A stretch of 64,000 bases of DNA from Paenisporosarcina indica (GCF_001939075.1 NZ_MPTA01000002.1:186001-250000), one strand, 5' to 3'. Positions 45,212 to 54,234 are shown, numbered from the stretch's first letter. A program made the numbers and translations. Notes: generated by a model not told the origin, from the letters alone.

Positions 45212-45478
45212 ATGGTGGCAGATTTTCAGTTGCGAGAAAAAGTTCGCAAAATCGTTCGCTCTACAACAGAAGAAAGCCAGGTACCCGAGAAGGCAAAGTC
45301 ACTCGGCTTTGGCTGTTTTACCATCGGGATGATCGTAGTCATTCTCCTATTTGCCTTTATTAGCGTGGGTCTACTGATACAAAGTTACTGGATTGCAGGA
45401 GGAGTCATCCTTACTTTTACGCTTGGACTTTCCTATATTACAGTCCAACTCATTCGTGCTGATAAGCTACATAATTGA
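45212..45478 (+). CDS. Small two-helix membrane protein
   Basis: 88 residues, family not recognised. A ~30-residue charged cytoplasmic tail precedes two membrane segments, ~33-57 (FTIGMIVVILLFAFISVGLLI) and ~61-79. GAGGTG lies 4-5 nt before ATG. It is divergent from the DUF4230 gene and 59 bp ahead of pdxK; possibly co-transcribed with it. No motif suggests a function. Confidence 0.72.
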   Translation: MVADFQLREKVRKIVRSTTEESQVPEKAKSLGFGCFTIGMIVVILLFAFISVGLLIQSYWIAGGVILTFTLGLSYITVQLIRADKLHN

Positions 45479-45537
45479 ATTTTCATGAATTTTTGGTACG
45501 ATGAATATAGCAAATGAATGAAATGAGGAGTTCACTT

Positions 45538-46371
45538 ATGTCTTTGAAAAAAACATTAACGATCGCCGGTTCTGATACTTCAGGTGGTGCCGGGATTCAA
45601 GCAGATTTGAAAACTTTCCAAGAACATGGTACTTACGGGATGAATGCTTTAACTGTTATCGTAACCATGGATCCTGAAAATGGCTGGAGTCATGGCATTT
45701 ATCCGATTCCGGTCGAAACCTTGGAAGCCCAATTGAAAACAGCACTTTCTACAGATATTGATGCACTGAAAACAGGCATGCTACCGACAGTTGAAATCAT
45801 TGAAACTGCAGCTGCTGCGATTGATCGCTCGGGACTTGAAATTGTTGTCATCGATCCTGTTTTGGTATGTAAAGGTGAAGATGAAGCGTTATTCCCTGAA
45901 AACGTTGAGGCTATGGTCAAATTATTGCTTCCACGTGCGTTGGTTGTGACGCCGAACTTGTTTGAAGCGGGTCAACTTTCTGGACTTGGGACATTGACAA
46001 CAATTGAAGATATGAAACGTGCAGCCGTGAACATTCATGAAGCCGGTGCTAAAAACGTAGTGATCAAAGGTGGCAAGGCGTTGAAACATGATAAAGCGGT
46101 TGACTTGTTCTATGATGGGCACACGTTTACGTTGCTTGAATCAGAAAAAACTGAAACGACTTATAATCATGGAGCGGGTTGTACATATGCAGCGGCAGTA
46201 ACAGCTAATTTAGCAAATGGACTATCTGTCAGTGATGCGGTGCTTGAAGCGAAGAAATTCGTATCAGCAGCAATCGCTAACGGTTGGAAGTTGAATCAAT
46301 ATGTAGGACCAGTTATGCACGGAGCTAAAAACCGTTTTGGCGCACCTGAAGTAACGACTACAGAAGTATAA
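45538..46371 (+). CDS. pdxK: Pyridoxine/pyridoxal/hydroxymethylpyrimidine kinase
   Basis: ThiD-like kinase for B6 vitamers; B. subtilis PdxK (formerly YwdB/ThiD) is the closest match. 277 residues of the ribokinase fold: LTIAGSDTSGGAGIQADLKTF at the N-terminus, VIDPVLVCKGEDEALF, VVTPNLFEAGQLSG, and NHGAGCTYAAAVTA with the catalytic-type GAGC anion hole. GAGGAG selects ATG 45538; the frame opens at 45514. Cys in GAGCT fits the Bacillus PdxK class. Confidence 0.92.
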   Translation: MSLKKTLTIAGSDTSGGAGIQADLKTFQEHGTYGMNALTVIVTMDPENGWSHGIYPIPVETLEAQLKTALSTDIDALKTGMLPTVEIIETAAAAIDRSGLEIVVIDPVLVCKGEDEALFPENVEAMVKLLLPRALVVTPNLFEAGQLSGLGTLTTIEDMKRAAVNIHEAGAKNVVIKGGKALKHDKAVDLFYDGHTFTLLESEKTETTYNHGAGCTYAAAVTANLANGLSVSDAVLEAKKFVSAAIANGWKLNQYVGPVMHGAKNRFGAPEVTTTEV

Positions 46372-46382
46372 TTGATATTATG

Positions 46383-46420
46383 AACCACCTAATCCACTGT
46401 GATTGGGTGGTTTTCTTTCT
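46383..46420 (+). terminator. pdxK terminator
   Basis: ACCACCTAATC, loop, GATTGGGTGGT, TTTTCTTTCT. Confidence 0.85.
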
Positions 46421-46464
46421 AGTTGCAGAGGTGAGCGGTCGCTCAGTCTGATTTTTTGGGAGTG

Positions 46465-46496
46465 ACGTCTGAAAAAAGCGATTCACGTCTGAAAAA
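46465..46496. repeat. Two-unit array 9 (ACGTCTGAAAA core, 20-bp step)
   Basis: ACGTCTGAAAAAAG at 46465 and ACGTCTGAAAAAAA at 46485. The core is the reverse complement of the array 5 core. Step is 20, one less than elsewhere, consistent with a one-base deletion in the A-run. A TGAGCGGTCGCTCA palindrome (46431-46444) lies just before, like the GCTCA motifs beside arrays 1, 3, 8 and 12. Confidence 0.6.
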
Positions 46497-46524
46497 AAAG
46501 CTACCGGCTCACCCGGTAGCTTTC
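46491..46524 (-). terminator. Terminator of permease operon
   Basis: Minus strand AAAGCTACCGG, loop, CCGGTAGCTTT, TTTTTCAG, directly after the stop codon. Confidence 0.9.
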
Positions 46525-47562
46525 TCAAGATTTCACTTTTTGTTCTTCTTTCAATTGAAGTAAAGTCATTTTTTCTTTTAGTTGTTGGTGGTTCCATTCA
46601 ATGGTTTCGTCTGAAACGAACGCTAGTTTTTTTCGTTTAGGTAATTCCACTTGTCCATTTGATGCACGTGTGTACCCTTCAATCATTGCTGCAATCGCTA
46701 AGATAATAAGGGCGAAACTAATGGCTGGCCCAAGCGGAAGCCATGGTGCTCCTTGCAAATAGCGGAAGGAGTTCCCGAATAATCCTGCCCATTCATAAGC
46801 AATTGATTTCGGAGGATCTGCAAACATTGGATCATAATCGACCTCGGTTCCCCCTAGAAATAGTTCAAGTAAACCTAAATGGGCGAACACGATGAGTGTT
46901 TCCACTATTTGCTGGCCATATAAAACAAACATCTTTTCACGCATTTGTGGAAATAAATGACGCACAATAATTCTTCGACGACTGGCACCCAGTGTACGTG
47001 CGGCCAAAATGTATTCCTGATGGTACAGTAGATTGGCTTCGTTTCCGATTAATGCGGCCACGATCGGAACCGTAATGAGTGCCATAATCACGACTTGGAT
47101 AATCACTCGTTCTATCAAACCAGTAGAAAATCCTTCAGGTGGCATCCAAAGTACTGGCTTTAATAAAATGACGGCAAAAATGGTCATCGGCACATAATGG
47201 ATGGGATCAATCAATCCATTGATCCATGACCGGTGACGTTGTAAATATGTACCAAGAGCAAAACCTAAAGGAACCGCGATAAACATACGCAAGGCGGCGA
47301 CCGCCATCGCCGCAAGAATCGTGTATTTTGCACCAAGCATGATTTTCGATAACATGTCATAGCCGAATTGATCCGTGCCAAGGGGATGCAACCAACTTGG
47401 TGAAATGGGTGGTCCTTCCACAGCACGCCCATTTTCTGTTATGAAGAATGTTTGCCTTGGTTCATTTCCGAAAATCCATTCAAATACAAAACTTCCGAGT
47501 AAAAAGAATACAATAACTCCAAAACCCAATAGAAATAAAGGTTGTTTCCAAACAGACTTCAT
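46525..47562 (-). CDS. ABC transporter permease, oligopeptide/nickel type (OppC-like)
   Basis: Inner-membrane permease of the BPD superfamily. ~345 residues: N-terminal helix ~8-28, an external loop with LHPLGTDQFGYDMLSKIMLGAKY (the OppC/DppC signature GTDxxGRD, here GTDQFGYD), then five helices and the coupling EAA loop AARTLGASRRRIIVRHLFPQ. A charged C-terminal tail of ~45 residues is unusual. ATG 47560-47562 overlaps the upstream permease stop by 4 bp. No binding protein or ATPase lies nearby. Confidence 0.85.
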   Translation of the reverse strand: MKSVWKQPLFLLGFGVIVFFLLGSFVFEWIFGNEPRQTFFITENGRAVEGPPISPSWLHPLGTDQFGYDMLSKIMLGAKYTILAAMAVAALRMFIAVPLGFALGTYLQRHRSWINGLIDPIHYVPMTIFAVILLKPVLWMPPEGFSTGLIERVIIQVVIMALITVPIVAALIGNEANLLYHQEYILAARTLGASRRRIIVRHLFPQMREKMFVLYGQQIVETLIVFAHLGLLELFLGGTEVDYDPMFADPPKSIAYEWAGLFGNSFRYLQGAPWLPLGPAISFALIILAIAAMIEGYTRASNGQVELPKRKKLAFVSDETIEWNHQQLKEKMTLLQLKEEQKVKS

Positions 47563-48446
47563 AATGCTGCACCTCCCCGCTTCAATCGGCGCATGAATGC
47601 CCATTCGCCAAGACTATACAACAAAAAGACGGGCAGGAAGAAACTCAATACGGTGATTAAAAATAGTGCTCCACTCATGTTTTGAGACATGAAGTACATG
47701 ATGCCTGGGATGTTAAACATCAATTCCAGGATGAATAAGTTGGATAACATGAACCACATCGTTTTCTTCGATTGGAAAAAAACACTGATGATTGCATTTC
47801 TGAAGATATGTGCAAATAAAATAAACACTTTGGCAAAACCTAGTGCTTTCGCGAGTTCTACGTACAATTGCCGTTCTTCTGCTTCAAATGTCAACATACT
47901 TAAGCGATACAATTGAATCATTGGCAGAATCATTAAACACAACACCGGTAACCAGTAAATGCGTTCATCTCCAATGACAGCAATTGACGATATTAACACA
48001 CCGGTTTGTTTGTAAATAATAACGACAATCAATTGAGCCAATAGAATGATGAGAATATCAGGAATCGATTCCAAGAAATAAAACATCATCTTCACGCGTT
48101 GGCGTGCACGTTCTTTTAATAACATGGTGAAAAATGTACCGAGTAGAGCGAAAAATACTGCTGCTGCGAGTGCAAGAAATAATAGTTGCAATGAATACTC
48201 GATGTACTCAGCTAAGTTTGGAAACAATGGGATTTGTTTAATCGTCCACCCCCCCACGTAGTGCTCAACTGCAAAATCTTGTATAGGAAACAAGGATTCT
48301 ACTAGTTGCTTCAATTTATCTATGTATTCTTTCCACAAAAATTCCCCTTCTTGAAAACCGGAAATCAGCAATGGAACACCACTTATTAACCAAATTGAAA
48401 CAAGGGCTACACCCAGTTGTATCAACCATTTGGCAAAACCTTTCAT
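47559..48446 (-). CDS. ABC transporter permease (OppB-like)
   Basis: Partner permease. 295 residues, six membrane segments, EAA-type loop YVELAKALGFAKVFILFAHIFRNAI. Diverged from typical OppB: the loop reads AKALGF for the usual ARAKGL, and the N-terminal external domain is short. AGGAGG precedes ATG 48446. The two-gene operon has its own terminator but lacks ATPase and lipoprotein genes, so it must borrow them, or its substrate system is incomplete. Confidence 0.8.
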   Translation of the reverse strand: MKGFAKWLIQLGVALVSIWLISGVPLLISGFQEGEFLWKEYIDKLKQLVESLFPIQDFAVEHYVGGWTIKQIPLFPNLAEYIEYSLQLLFLALAAAVFFALLGTFFTMLLKERARQRVKMMFYFLESIPDILIILLAQLIVVIIYKQTGVLISSIAVIGDERIYWLPVLCLMILPMIQLYRLSMLTFEAEERQLYVELAKALGFAKVFILFAHIFRNAIISVFFQSKKTMWFMLSNLFILELMFNIPGIMYFMSQNMSGALFLITVLSFFLPVFLLYSLGEWAFMRRLKRGGAAL

Positions 48447-48613
48447 ATAAAAATCCTCCTGGTATCTTAAAATTCAGATAGTTCGATATTATCATAATTT
48501 CTTCCATATTACGAACTATTCTTCAAAAAATGAAGCAGTCTAATCGCTTTCGTTCATTATTTTCATTATACTTAGGGGTAGATGTTTTGAACGTTAACAG
48601 GAGGTCGAAAATA

Positions 48614-48964
48614 ATGGAGCAAGTGCAGGTTGGGAAGTTGCAAGTATTGTTGGATTCATTCGCCAATAAAGATGTATTTCTTCATCTTGAAACGACAAAT
48701 GGTGCGTATGCATCACACTTTAATGAGAACGTCTTTAATGCGGGTGCGTTTATTCGCAATATTGCCGTAAAATATGAGCTAGGAAAAGTTGCGGGTGAAA
48801 GTCCTCATCGTGTGGGATTGAAATTGCCTCATGGATGGGTTTATGCACAAGGCATTACGCATTTTGAATTAGATGAACATGGACGCTTATTGATGGCAGG
48901 ACATGATCAAGCAGGGAAACTAGCGGTGGCTCTTCAAATCAGTGAAACGCCATTCACCTATTAA
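48614..48964 (+). CDS. yojF: DUF1806 family protein (YojF-like)
   Basis: Unknown function; gene is regularly paired with bshB2 in Bacilli. ~116 residues, beta-rich: VGKLQVLLDSFANKDVFLHLETTNGAYASH, AFIRNIAVKYELGKVAGES, VYAQGITHFELDEHGRLL. The frame opens at 48530, but AGGAGG nine nt before ATG 48614 fixes the start. Lies 16 bp ahead of bshB2. Confidence 0.88.
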   Translation: MEQVQVGKLQVLLDSFANKDVFLHLETTNGAYASHFNENVFNAGAFIRNIAVKYELGKVAGESPHRVGLKLPHGWVYAQGITHFELDEHGRLLMAGHDQAGKLAVALQISETPFTY

Positions 48965-48980
48965 TTAAGGAGGAAATCAC

Positions 48981-49676
48981 ATGACCATTGAACAAGAAAG
49001 ACATGTACTCGTTGTATTTCCTCATCCTGATGATGAATCTTTTGGTGTCTCGGGAACGATTGCAACGTATATCAAGCAAGGAACTCCTGTGACATATGCT
49101 TGTTTAACCCTTGGTGAAATGGGCCGGAATTTAGGAAATCCACCTTTTGCGACGCGTGAGTCTTTGCCTCATATCCGTAAGCAGGAACTGATTGCGTCTG
49201 CTGAAGCGATGGGTTTAACAGACCTTCGTATGATGGGCTTGCGTGATAAAACAGTGGAATTTGAAGACGATGAAGAAATGGTTGAAATGATGAAGAAATT
49301 AATTGATGAAACGAATCCATCTCTTGTCATCACCTTTTATCCAAACTATGCGGTGCATCCAGACCATGAAGCAACAGCACGTGCGGTTGTAAGAGCCGTA
49401 CGTAGAATGGATGAATCCATTCGTCCCAAATTGTATGGTCTTGCCTTTGCCAATAGTACAAAAGATGATCTCGGCGAACCCGATGTTGTTCATAATATTA
49501 TGGAAGCACGTGATCAGAAAATGGGATCTATGCGTGCACACATTTCTCAGACGTCTTGGATGTTGGAAGAAATGGATAAGCGTTTAGCCGCTGGAGAACC
49601 AGAAGCCGATAATTGGTTTACATACGAACGCTTCTTCTCGTATCGTTGGCATGAAGATTTCGAAGACTCATTTTAA
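48981..49676 (+). CDS. bshB2: Bacillithiol biosynthesis deacetylase BshB2
   Basis: Zn-dependent GlcNAc-malate deacetylase in bacillithiol synthesis, or a bacillithiol-S-conjugate amidase. 231 residues, LmbE/PIG-L family. Metal site in VVFPHPDDESFGVSG (His-Pro-Asp-Asp) and NYAVHPDHEATARAV (His). AGGAGG precedes the ATG. Operon with yojF; terminator downstream. Confidence 0.93.
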   Translation: MTIEQERHVLVVFPHPDDESFGVSGTIATYIKQGTPVTYACLTLGEMGRNLGNPPFATRESLPHIRKQELIASAEAMGLTDLRMMGLRDKTVEFEDDEEMVEMMKKLIDETNPSLVITFYPNYAVHPDHEATARAVVRAVRRMDESIRPKLYGLAFANSTKDDLGEPDVVHNIMEARDQKMGSMRAHISQTSWMLEEMDKRLAAGEPEADNWFTYERFFSYRWHEDFEDSF

Positions 49677-50145
49677 ATGGAACAGCTTTGTTAAACAGTG
49701 TACTATCCGTCATCGTGCATATGCAGCTTACTCCTGCTCAAGCTCGTCGCAGAAAAGCTGCTTGCACTCTTCCGTTTTTTCACACAAGTCAGCACCTTCT
49801 ATAACCTAGCTAATTAAACAAGAGTGATCCAAAGATGTCTTTGGTTCATTCTTGTTTTTATTTATTTACTCATTGTATTTGCAGTGGTTATTTTCAGGCG
49901 ATCATACATAGAGTTGGGTGTTTCTGTATTTGGCCATACTATTTCTAATAAAACATTTTCTGTTGTAGTTGGATTACACTCAAATGTACGTGTTTGCTAT
50001 CAGTATTTACAATAATGCTCCATAAGGATTATTTAAGAATATTCCGCACTTTTAGTAAACGCTAGACTTCTCTTAACTTCCCTAGTAACATGTATAAGGT
50101 CATATAAATTATGTATATTTATTCATCAGAAATGAGGTTGTTTAT
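49677..50145. other. Intergenic region with terminator, no gene seen
   Basis: Terminator at 49817-49860 (ACAAGAGTGA..CCAAAG/CTTTGG..TCATTCTTGT, TTTTTA) for yojF-bshB2. Before it, 49727-49775 holds a degenerate inverted sequence (GCAGCTTACTCCTGCTC.. / ..GCAGAAAAGCTGCTTGC) that looks like an interspersed repeat remnant. After it, AT-rich sequence that should contain the promoter of the YjiH-type gene. The 63-codon frame at 49824-50015 overlaps the terminator and is not credible. Confidence 0.6.
49817..49861 (+). terminator. yojF-bshB2 terminator
   Basis: Long stem ACAAGAGTGATCCAAAG/CTTTGGTTCATTCTTGT followed by TTTTTATTT. Confidence 0.85.
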
Positions 50146-51501
50146 TTGAAAAAGTTCTCCATGTCTACATGGTTATTATTCTTATTACCTTCAATTATTG
50201 GAATATTATTATTCATGATCCCATTCAAGATTGGTGGAGAATGGAAGATTCCAGTTGCTATATTAGCAAATATTGTTGCAGGAATTGTTGAGCCAATCAT
50301 GCCTTGGACGGTTACGATTACCATGATTTTGGCTGCACTTGGATCAATTGTTTATCAGTTTATAAATAATACCAATCCCAAAACTCAAACCTTTTTTGAA
50401 AAGTTATTCAAAGTAAACTGGTTCTGGACAATCACTCGAGTAGTTGGTGCAGTATTTGCTGTCATGGTCGTTGCAAATATTGGACCTGAGGCTGTTCGAA
50501 GTGGAGATACAGGAGGTATGTTGCTGTCAACTGATGGACTATTATCGTTCCTATTCACTATTTTCTTATTTGCTGGACTACTTTTACCTTTGTTACTTAA
50601 CTTCGGATTACTCGAGTTCTTCGGAACCATGATGGTCAAAATCATGCGTCCACTATTTAAATTGCCAGGCCGCTCTTCAATTGATGCCCTTGCTTCTTGG
50701 ATTGGTGACGGAACCATTGGTGTCCTATTAACAAGCAAACAATATGAAGAAGGTTTTTACACAAAAAAAGAAGCCGCTATTATCGGGACGACGTTCTCGG
50801 TTGTATCCATTACCTTCTCGATTGTTGTCATTGAACAATTAGGATTAGGAAAGTACTTCATCCCTTATTATGCGACGGTTGTTCTATGTGGGATTGTATT
50901 GGCCATTATCATGCCTCGTATTTATCCATTATCTCGTAAAAAAGAAGAATATATCGATGGTCGCCCATATGACGAGAATGCAGAATCTTTGCCAGAAGGT
51001 TATAACGTAGTAAGTCACGGCTTGGAAAATGCGTTGACTACAGCAAACAAGAACCGTTCTATCGTGCATTTTCTTTCGGACGGCATAAAAAATGTTCTAG
51101 ATATGTGGATCGGAGTTGCGCCTGTCGTCATGGCATTTGGTACGATTGCATTGATGCTCGCAACTTATACGGATGTGTTTGTTTGGCTAGGAAAACCATT
51201 TGAGCCTTTGTTAATGGTCCTTGGTATTCCTGAAGCGGCTGTAGCGGCACAAACGATGGTCGTTGGTTTTGCCGACATGTTCCTGCCTTCGATTTTGGGT
51301 AGTCAACTGATTGAATCTGAAATGACTCGTTTTGTGATTGCTACCACTTCTGTTATTCAGTTAATCTACATGTCTGAAGTTGGTGGATTGTTACTTGGTT
51401 CTAAAATCCCTGTGAACTTCTTCGATTTAGTTGTTATTTTTGTTCTGCGTACAGTGATTGCATTACCAATCATCGCTGTCGTAGCTCATTTATTGTTCTA
51501 A
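50146..51501 (+). CDS. yjiH: YjiH family membrane protein (nucleoside-recognition/Gate domains)
   Basis: Polytopic membrane protein, ~12 segments over 451 residues, presumed transporter; substrate unknown. Contains two Gate-type blocks: GRSSIDALASWIGDGTIGVLLTSKQYEEG and the C-terminal half VVGFADMFLPSILGSQLIESEMTRFVI, with KEAAIIGTTFSVVSITFS between. A hydrophilic loop sits at ~262-300. TTG start with GAGGT seven nt before. Single gene with a terminator. Confidence 0.85.
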   Translation: MKKFSMSTWLLFLLPSIIGILLFMIPFKIGGEWKIPVAILANIVAGIVEPIMPWTVTITMILAALGSIVYQFINNTNPKTQTFFEKLFKVNWFWTITRVVGAVFAVMVVANIGPEAVRSGDTGGMLLSTDGLLSFLFTIFLFAGLLLPLLLNFGLLEFFGTMMVKIMRPLFKLPGRSSIDALASWIGDGTIGVLLTSKQYEEGFYTKKEAAIIGTTFSVVSITFSIVVIEQLGLGKYFIPYYATVVLCGIVLAIIMPRIYPLSRKKEEYIDGRPYDENAESLPEGYNVVSHGLENALTTANKNRSIVHFLSDGIKNVLDMWIGVAPVVMAFGTIALMLATYTDVFVWLGKPFEPLLMVLGIPEAAVAAQTMVVGFADMFLPSILGSQLIESEMTRFVIATTSVIQLIYMSEVGGLLLGSKIPVNFFDLVVIFVLRTVIALPIIAVVAHLLF

Positions 51502-51509
51502 TTCATACA

Positions 51510-51550
51510 CAAAGGCAAAGTGGCTTCCCTCACTTTGCCTTTTCTTATTT
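51510..51550 (+). terminator. yjiH terminator
   Basis: AAGGCAAAGTG, loop, CACTTTGCCTT, TTCTTATTTC. Confidence 0.9.
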
Positions 51551-51617
51551 CTATAGATAATCTCAGTTCAAAAGCATGTAAACTTGGTTAAAAAGAGACA
51601 ATTCTCAAAATCGGGTG

Positions 51618-51659
51618 TTTATCGCTCAAACTGAGGACTTTATCGCTCAGAATCGCCTC
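51618..51659. repeat. Two-unit array 10 (TTTATCGCTCA core)
   Basis: TTTATCGCTCA at 51618 and 51639, exactly 21 bp apart, in the convergent yjiH/tdh gap. An AGCAGCGTAGCGAAAACC motif follows at ~51690, also seen after pbpG (~34047). Confidence 0.65.
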
Positions 51660-51732
51660 ATTGCCAAGTTTACTTGTTGAAACTGATTCAGCAGCGTAGC
51701 GAAAACCAAAGCATAGCGTGGCGCATCTTCAA

Positions 51733-51787
51733 ACAAAAAAGCTGTTTCTTTGGTTGCTCAAGGCAACTTTAGAAACAGCTTTTTATG
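51733..51787 (-). terminator. tdh terminator
   Basis: AAAAAAGCTGTTTCT/AGAAACAGCTTTTT stem with A/T runs on both sides, just after the tdh stop. Confidence 0.85.
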
Positions 51788-51788
51788 T

Positions 51789-52730
51789 TTATTTTCTCGC
51801 TAATTTTTCCAACATGTCTGCTGTCATTGCGTCTAGATCATATTGTGCTTTGAAACCCCACTCGTTTTTCGCAGTGGTCGCATCAATTGCATCCGGCCAG
51901 CTATCTGCGATGGTTTGACGAACTGGATCCACTTCGTACGATAATTCGAACGTTGGAATGTGTTTGCGAATCGATGCTGCAATTTGTTCCGGTTCAAAAC
52001 TCATTGCAGTTACGTTGAAAGCATTACGATGCTCAAGTTTTGAAGCATCCGCTTCCATTAAATCAATGATTGCTTGCAATGCATCAGGCATATACATCAT
52101 ATCCATATAAGTTCCTTCTGCAATATAAGATGTATATTTACCTTCTTCTAACGCTTTATAGTAAATATCAACTGCATAATCCGTTGTTCCACCACCTGGT
52201 GCGGTTACATACGAAATGAGGCCCGGGAATCGAACGCCACGCGTATCCACGCCAAACTTGTGGAAATAGTAATCACATAGCAATTCACCCGCTACTTTGT
52301 TCACCCCGTACATGGTCGTCGGACGTTGTAATGTGTCTTGAGGGGTATTTTCTTTTGGCGTTGAAGGACCGAATGCCCCAATTGAACTTGGTGTAAAGAA
52401 TTGAAGTCCCAGCTCGCGTGATGTCTCAAGAGCATTCATCAAACCACCCATATTCAAGTTCCATGCAAGTAACGGTTTCGCTTCCGCCGTTGCCGACAAC
52501 AAGGCAGCCATATGCATCATCGTATCTGCACCAAAGTCTTTCGCAAGTTTGAACATTCTTTCCTTGTCCATTACATCCAGTAATTCAAATGGACCATTTT
52601 CAGTTACTGGTGAATCCACTTTGCGAATATCTGTCGCCATGACATTGTCCGCGCCGTATATTTCACGTAATCTCACAATTAATTCCGAACCAATTTGACC
52701 TAATGCACCGGTTACAATAATCTTTTTCAA
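51789..52730 (-). CDS. tdh: L-threonine 3-dehydrogenase, SDR type
   Basis: NAD-dependent oxidation of threonine to 2-amino-3-ketobutyrate, the substrate of Kbl encoded 1.5 kb upstream. 313 residues, GalE-like extended [15 protein letters not shown] Rossmann motif at 7-18, [16 protein letters not shown], catalytic Tyr-Lys in [22 protein letters not shown]. This is the short-chain type, not the zinc MDR-type Tdh of B. subtilis or E. coli. GAGGAAATTAA precedes the ATG. Function inferred from the family and from Kbl nearby. Confidence 0.9.
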   Translation of the reverse strand: MKKIIVTGALGQIGSELIVRLREIYGADNVMATDIRKVDSPVTENGPFELLDVMDKERMFKLAKDFGADTMMHMAALLSATAEAKPLLAWNLNMGGLMNALETSRELGLQFFTPSSIGAFGPSTPKENTPQDTLQRPTTMYGVNKVAGELLCDYYFHKFGVDTRGVRFPGLISYVTAPGGGTTDYAVDIYYKALEEGKYTSYIAEGTYMDMMYMPDALQAIIDLMEADASKLEHRNAFNVTAMSFEPEQIAASIRKHIPTFELSYEVDPVRQTIADSWPDAIDATTAKNEWGFKAQYDLDAMTADMLEKLARK

Positions 52731-53034
52731 TTTAATTTCCTCCGTTCCAATTAAACAACTGTACGCTCCAAAAATACATGTTATTTCAATAAAACATTGA
52801 TATAAGTGACTTTTATCTCTTCTTCATTATAGTTTGTTCCTTGTAAAAGCACAACAAGCCTTGAAGTAATTGAGTATTCACAAAATTAAACTACGCATAC
52901 AGACTGTGGTTAAATAGCATTGGGATATGTAGATGATATATTCTTTTGTTAATGAAAATGGTGAACTCCTTCCAAATATATAAATAGAAGGTCTTACATT
53001 TTGATATAATGATCATAAAAAGGAAGTAAGCATT
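52731..53034. other. Divergent tdh / 53035 gene promoter region
   Basis: No gene. A good -10 TATAAT lies at 53005-53010 for the plus-strand gene, with no clear -35. Transcription would start only ~20 nt before the start codon. Confidence 0.45.
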
Positions 53035-53655
53035 ATGAATATATTCCGTCTCAGTTTTACTTTTATCGTAGGTTTCATCCTTGCAACATTTTTATTTTTC
53101 TTGGATCTCCAACTGTGGGTCATCATTTTAACTATGTTTATCTTTTTCTTGGCCTTTGTGGTTCTGCCACAAATATTTACTGCTTACCGTTCGAATAACA
53201 TAAAATCGATTGAGAAGTTTTTGAAGGCGAATAAGAAGAACCCTCTTTTTGCGTATCCACTTGCCACGGCAGGCGGGAATCATGTAGAGATGGAGGAGAG
53301 TTTACGCGCCATACTTGCTAAACACAAACAACCTTATATGCAAAATGTCTACCATACCATTCTTGCATTGCATTTGGACAAGATTGAAACCGCAAATACA
53401 TATGCACAAAAAATCGATAAAGAACCTTTGAAATCGTATTACGCAGCTTTCATCGCTGCCAAAAAAGGGGATTTTGAAGAAGCTTCTCGCCACGAAGAAA
53501 ACGTGAGTGTGGAATGGATGCTTCACGCATTGCATGCACTTTATGCACATGAAAAAGGACAACACTCGGTATTCGAAACCGAAGCCCAAAAGGCAATTGA
53601 CGAATCACGTGGTGTTCAAAAGTTTATTTTGGTTCATTCTTTTAAGAATATGTAA
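53035..53655 (+). CDS. Membrane-anchored helical-repeat (TPR-like) protein
   Basis: Not assigned to a family. 206 residues: two adjacent membrane segments ~5-25 and ~28-49 at the N-terminus, then a ~150-residue cytoplasmic helical domain with TPR-like helix pairs (LALHLDKIETANTYAQKI; YAAFIAAKKGDFEEASRHEE; ALHALYAHEKGQHSVFETEAQKAI). AAGGAAG precedes ATG. It lies between tdh and kbl in opposite orientation, splitting the pathway pair; likely a protein-interaction role. Confidence 0.78.
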   Translation: MNIFRLSFTFIVGFILATFLFFLDLQLWVIILTMFIFFLAFVVLPQIFTAYRSNNIKSIEKFLKANKKNPLFAYPLATAGGNHVEMEESLRAILAKHKQPYMQNVYHTILALHLDKIETANTYAQKIDKEPLKSYYAAFIAAKKGDFEEASRHEENVSVEWMLHALHALYAHEKGQHSVFETEAQKAIDESRGVQKFILVHSFKNM

Positions 53656-53663
53656 ATGATTCG

Positions 53664-53698
53664 TGGACCACGCTGATACTTCGCGTGGTTTTTTTGTG
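53664..53698 (+). terminator. Terminator of the 53035 gene
   Basis: CCACGC, loop, GCGTGG, TTTTTTTG. Confidence 0.9.
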
Positions 53699-53743
53699 GT
53701 GGATTAGGAGGATATTGGATAGTTAATTAAGTCGCGCAGTTAG

Positions 53744-53848
53744 TTGATCAGGTTACCGTGAAAATTGATCAAGTTGGACCTTTAGTTGATCAGGTTACCG
53801 TGACAGTTGATCAACTTGGACCTTTAGTTGATCAAGTCAGCATGTTCA
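53744..53848. repeat. 21-bp-period array 11 (TTGATCA core)
   Basis: TTGATCA starts at 53744, 53765, 53786, 53807, 53828: five units, all steps 21 bp. The remaining 14 bases alternate between two types (GGTTACCGTGA.. in units 1 and 3; A(A/C)TTGGACCTTTAG in units 2 and 4), so a 42-bp higher-order repeat is visible. Convergent gap. Confidence 0.93.
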
Positions 53849-54043
53849 CAAGGTGTGAGCACTTTTCGATGTATGTCGGGGCAGCCTGGTACTTTACATG
53901 CGGTTCCGTCCAGATTTACGTTGACTTTGCCGATTTTCTCGGCTATCCGTCGTGCTTCTTCTCGCAGTTACGGAACATGGATACCTACTCCATTGACTAA
54001 TTCATTCATATCTTAGCGGACACGGTTTGAAGCTTATTGACAT

Positions 54044-54080
54044 GAAAAAACACCCGAATGCACCTTCACATTCGAGTGTT
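54044..54080 (-). terminator. kbl terminator
   Basis: Minus strand ACACTCGAATG, loop, CATTCGGGTGT, TTTTTTCATG. It lies ~155 nt after the kbl stop. Confidence 0.85.
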
Positions 54081-54082
54081 CA

Positions 54083-54233
54083 TTTTGATTGTCTAGCTCC
54101 AAGCACCAGCCCACACCTTTCAGACCATCATGCCAGAGAAGGCTTTCGATTCAGGTAATCCAGCGCCAGAGCCGGATTAGAGTGGACTGTTACACTTTTC
54201 ATGGTGCTGGGCTAAGACGGTGCTTTCAACATT
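54083..54233. repeat. Degenerate Bacillales-type intergenic repeat
   Basis: GATTGTCTAGCTCCAAGCACC at the start, CCAGCGCCAGAGCC in the middle and GGTGCTGGGCTAAGACGGTGC at the end resemble the repeats with TTGTCTAGCTCC and CAGCGCC blocks common between Bacillales genes. It sits between kbl and its terminator, so it would be transcribed as structured RNA. Related pieces at 40513-40605 and 31762-31797. Confidence 0.55.
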
Positions 54234-54234
54234 T

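Noticed and set aside
49824-50015. 63-codon hydrophobic plus-strand frame
   Set aside because: It begins inside the bshB2 terminator and lacks a ribosome-binding site.
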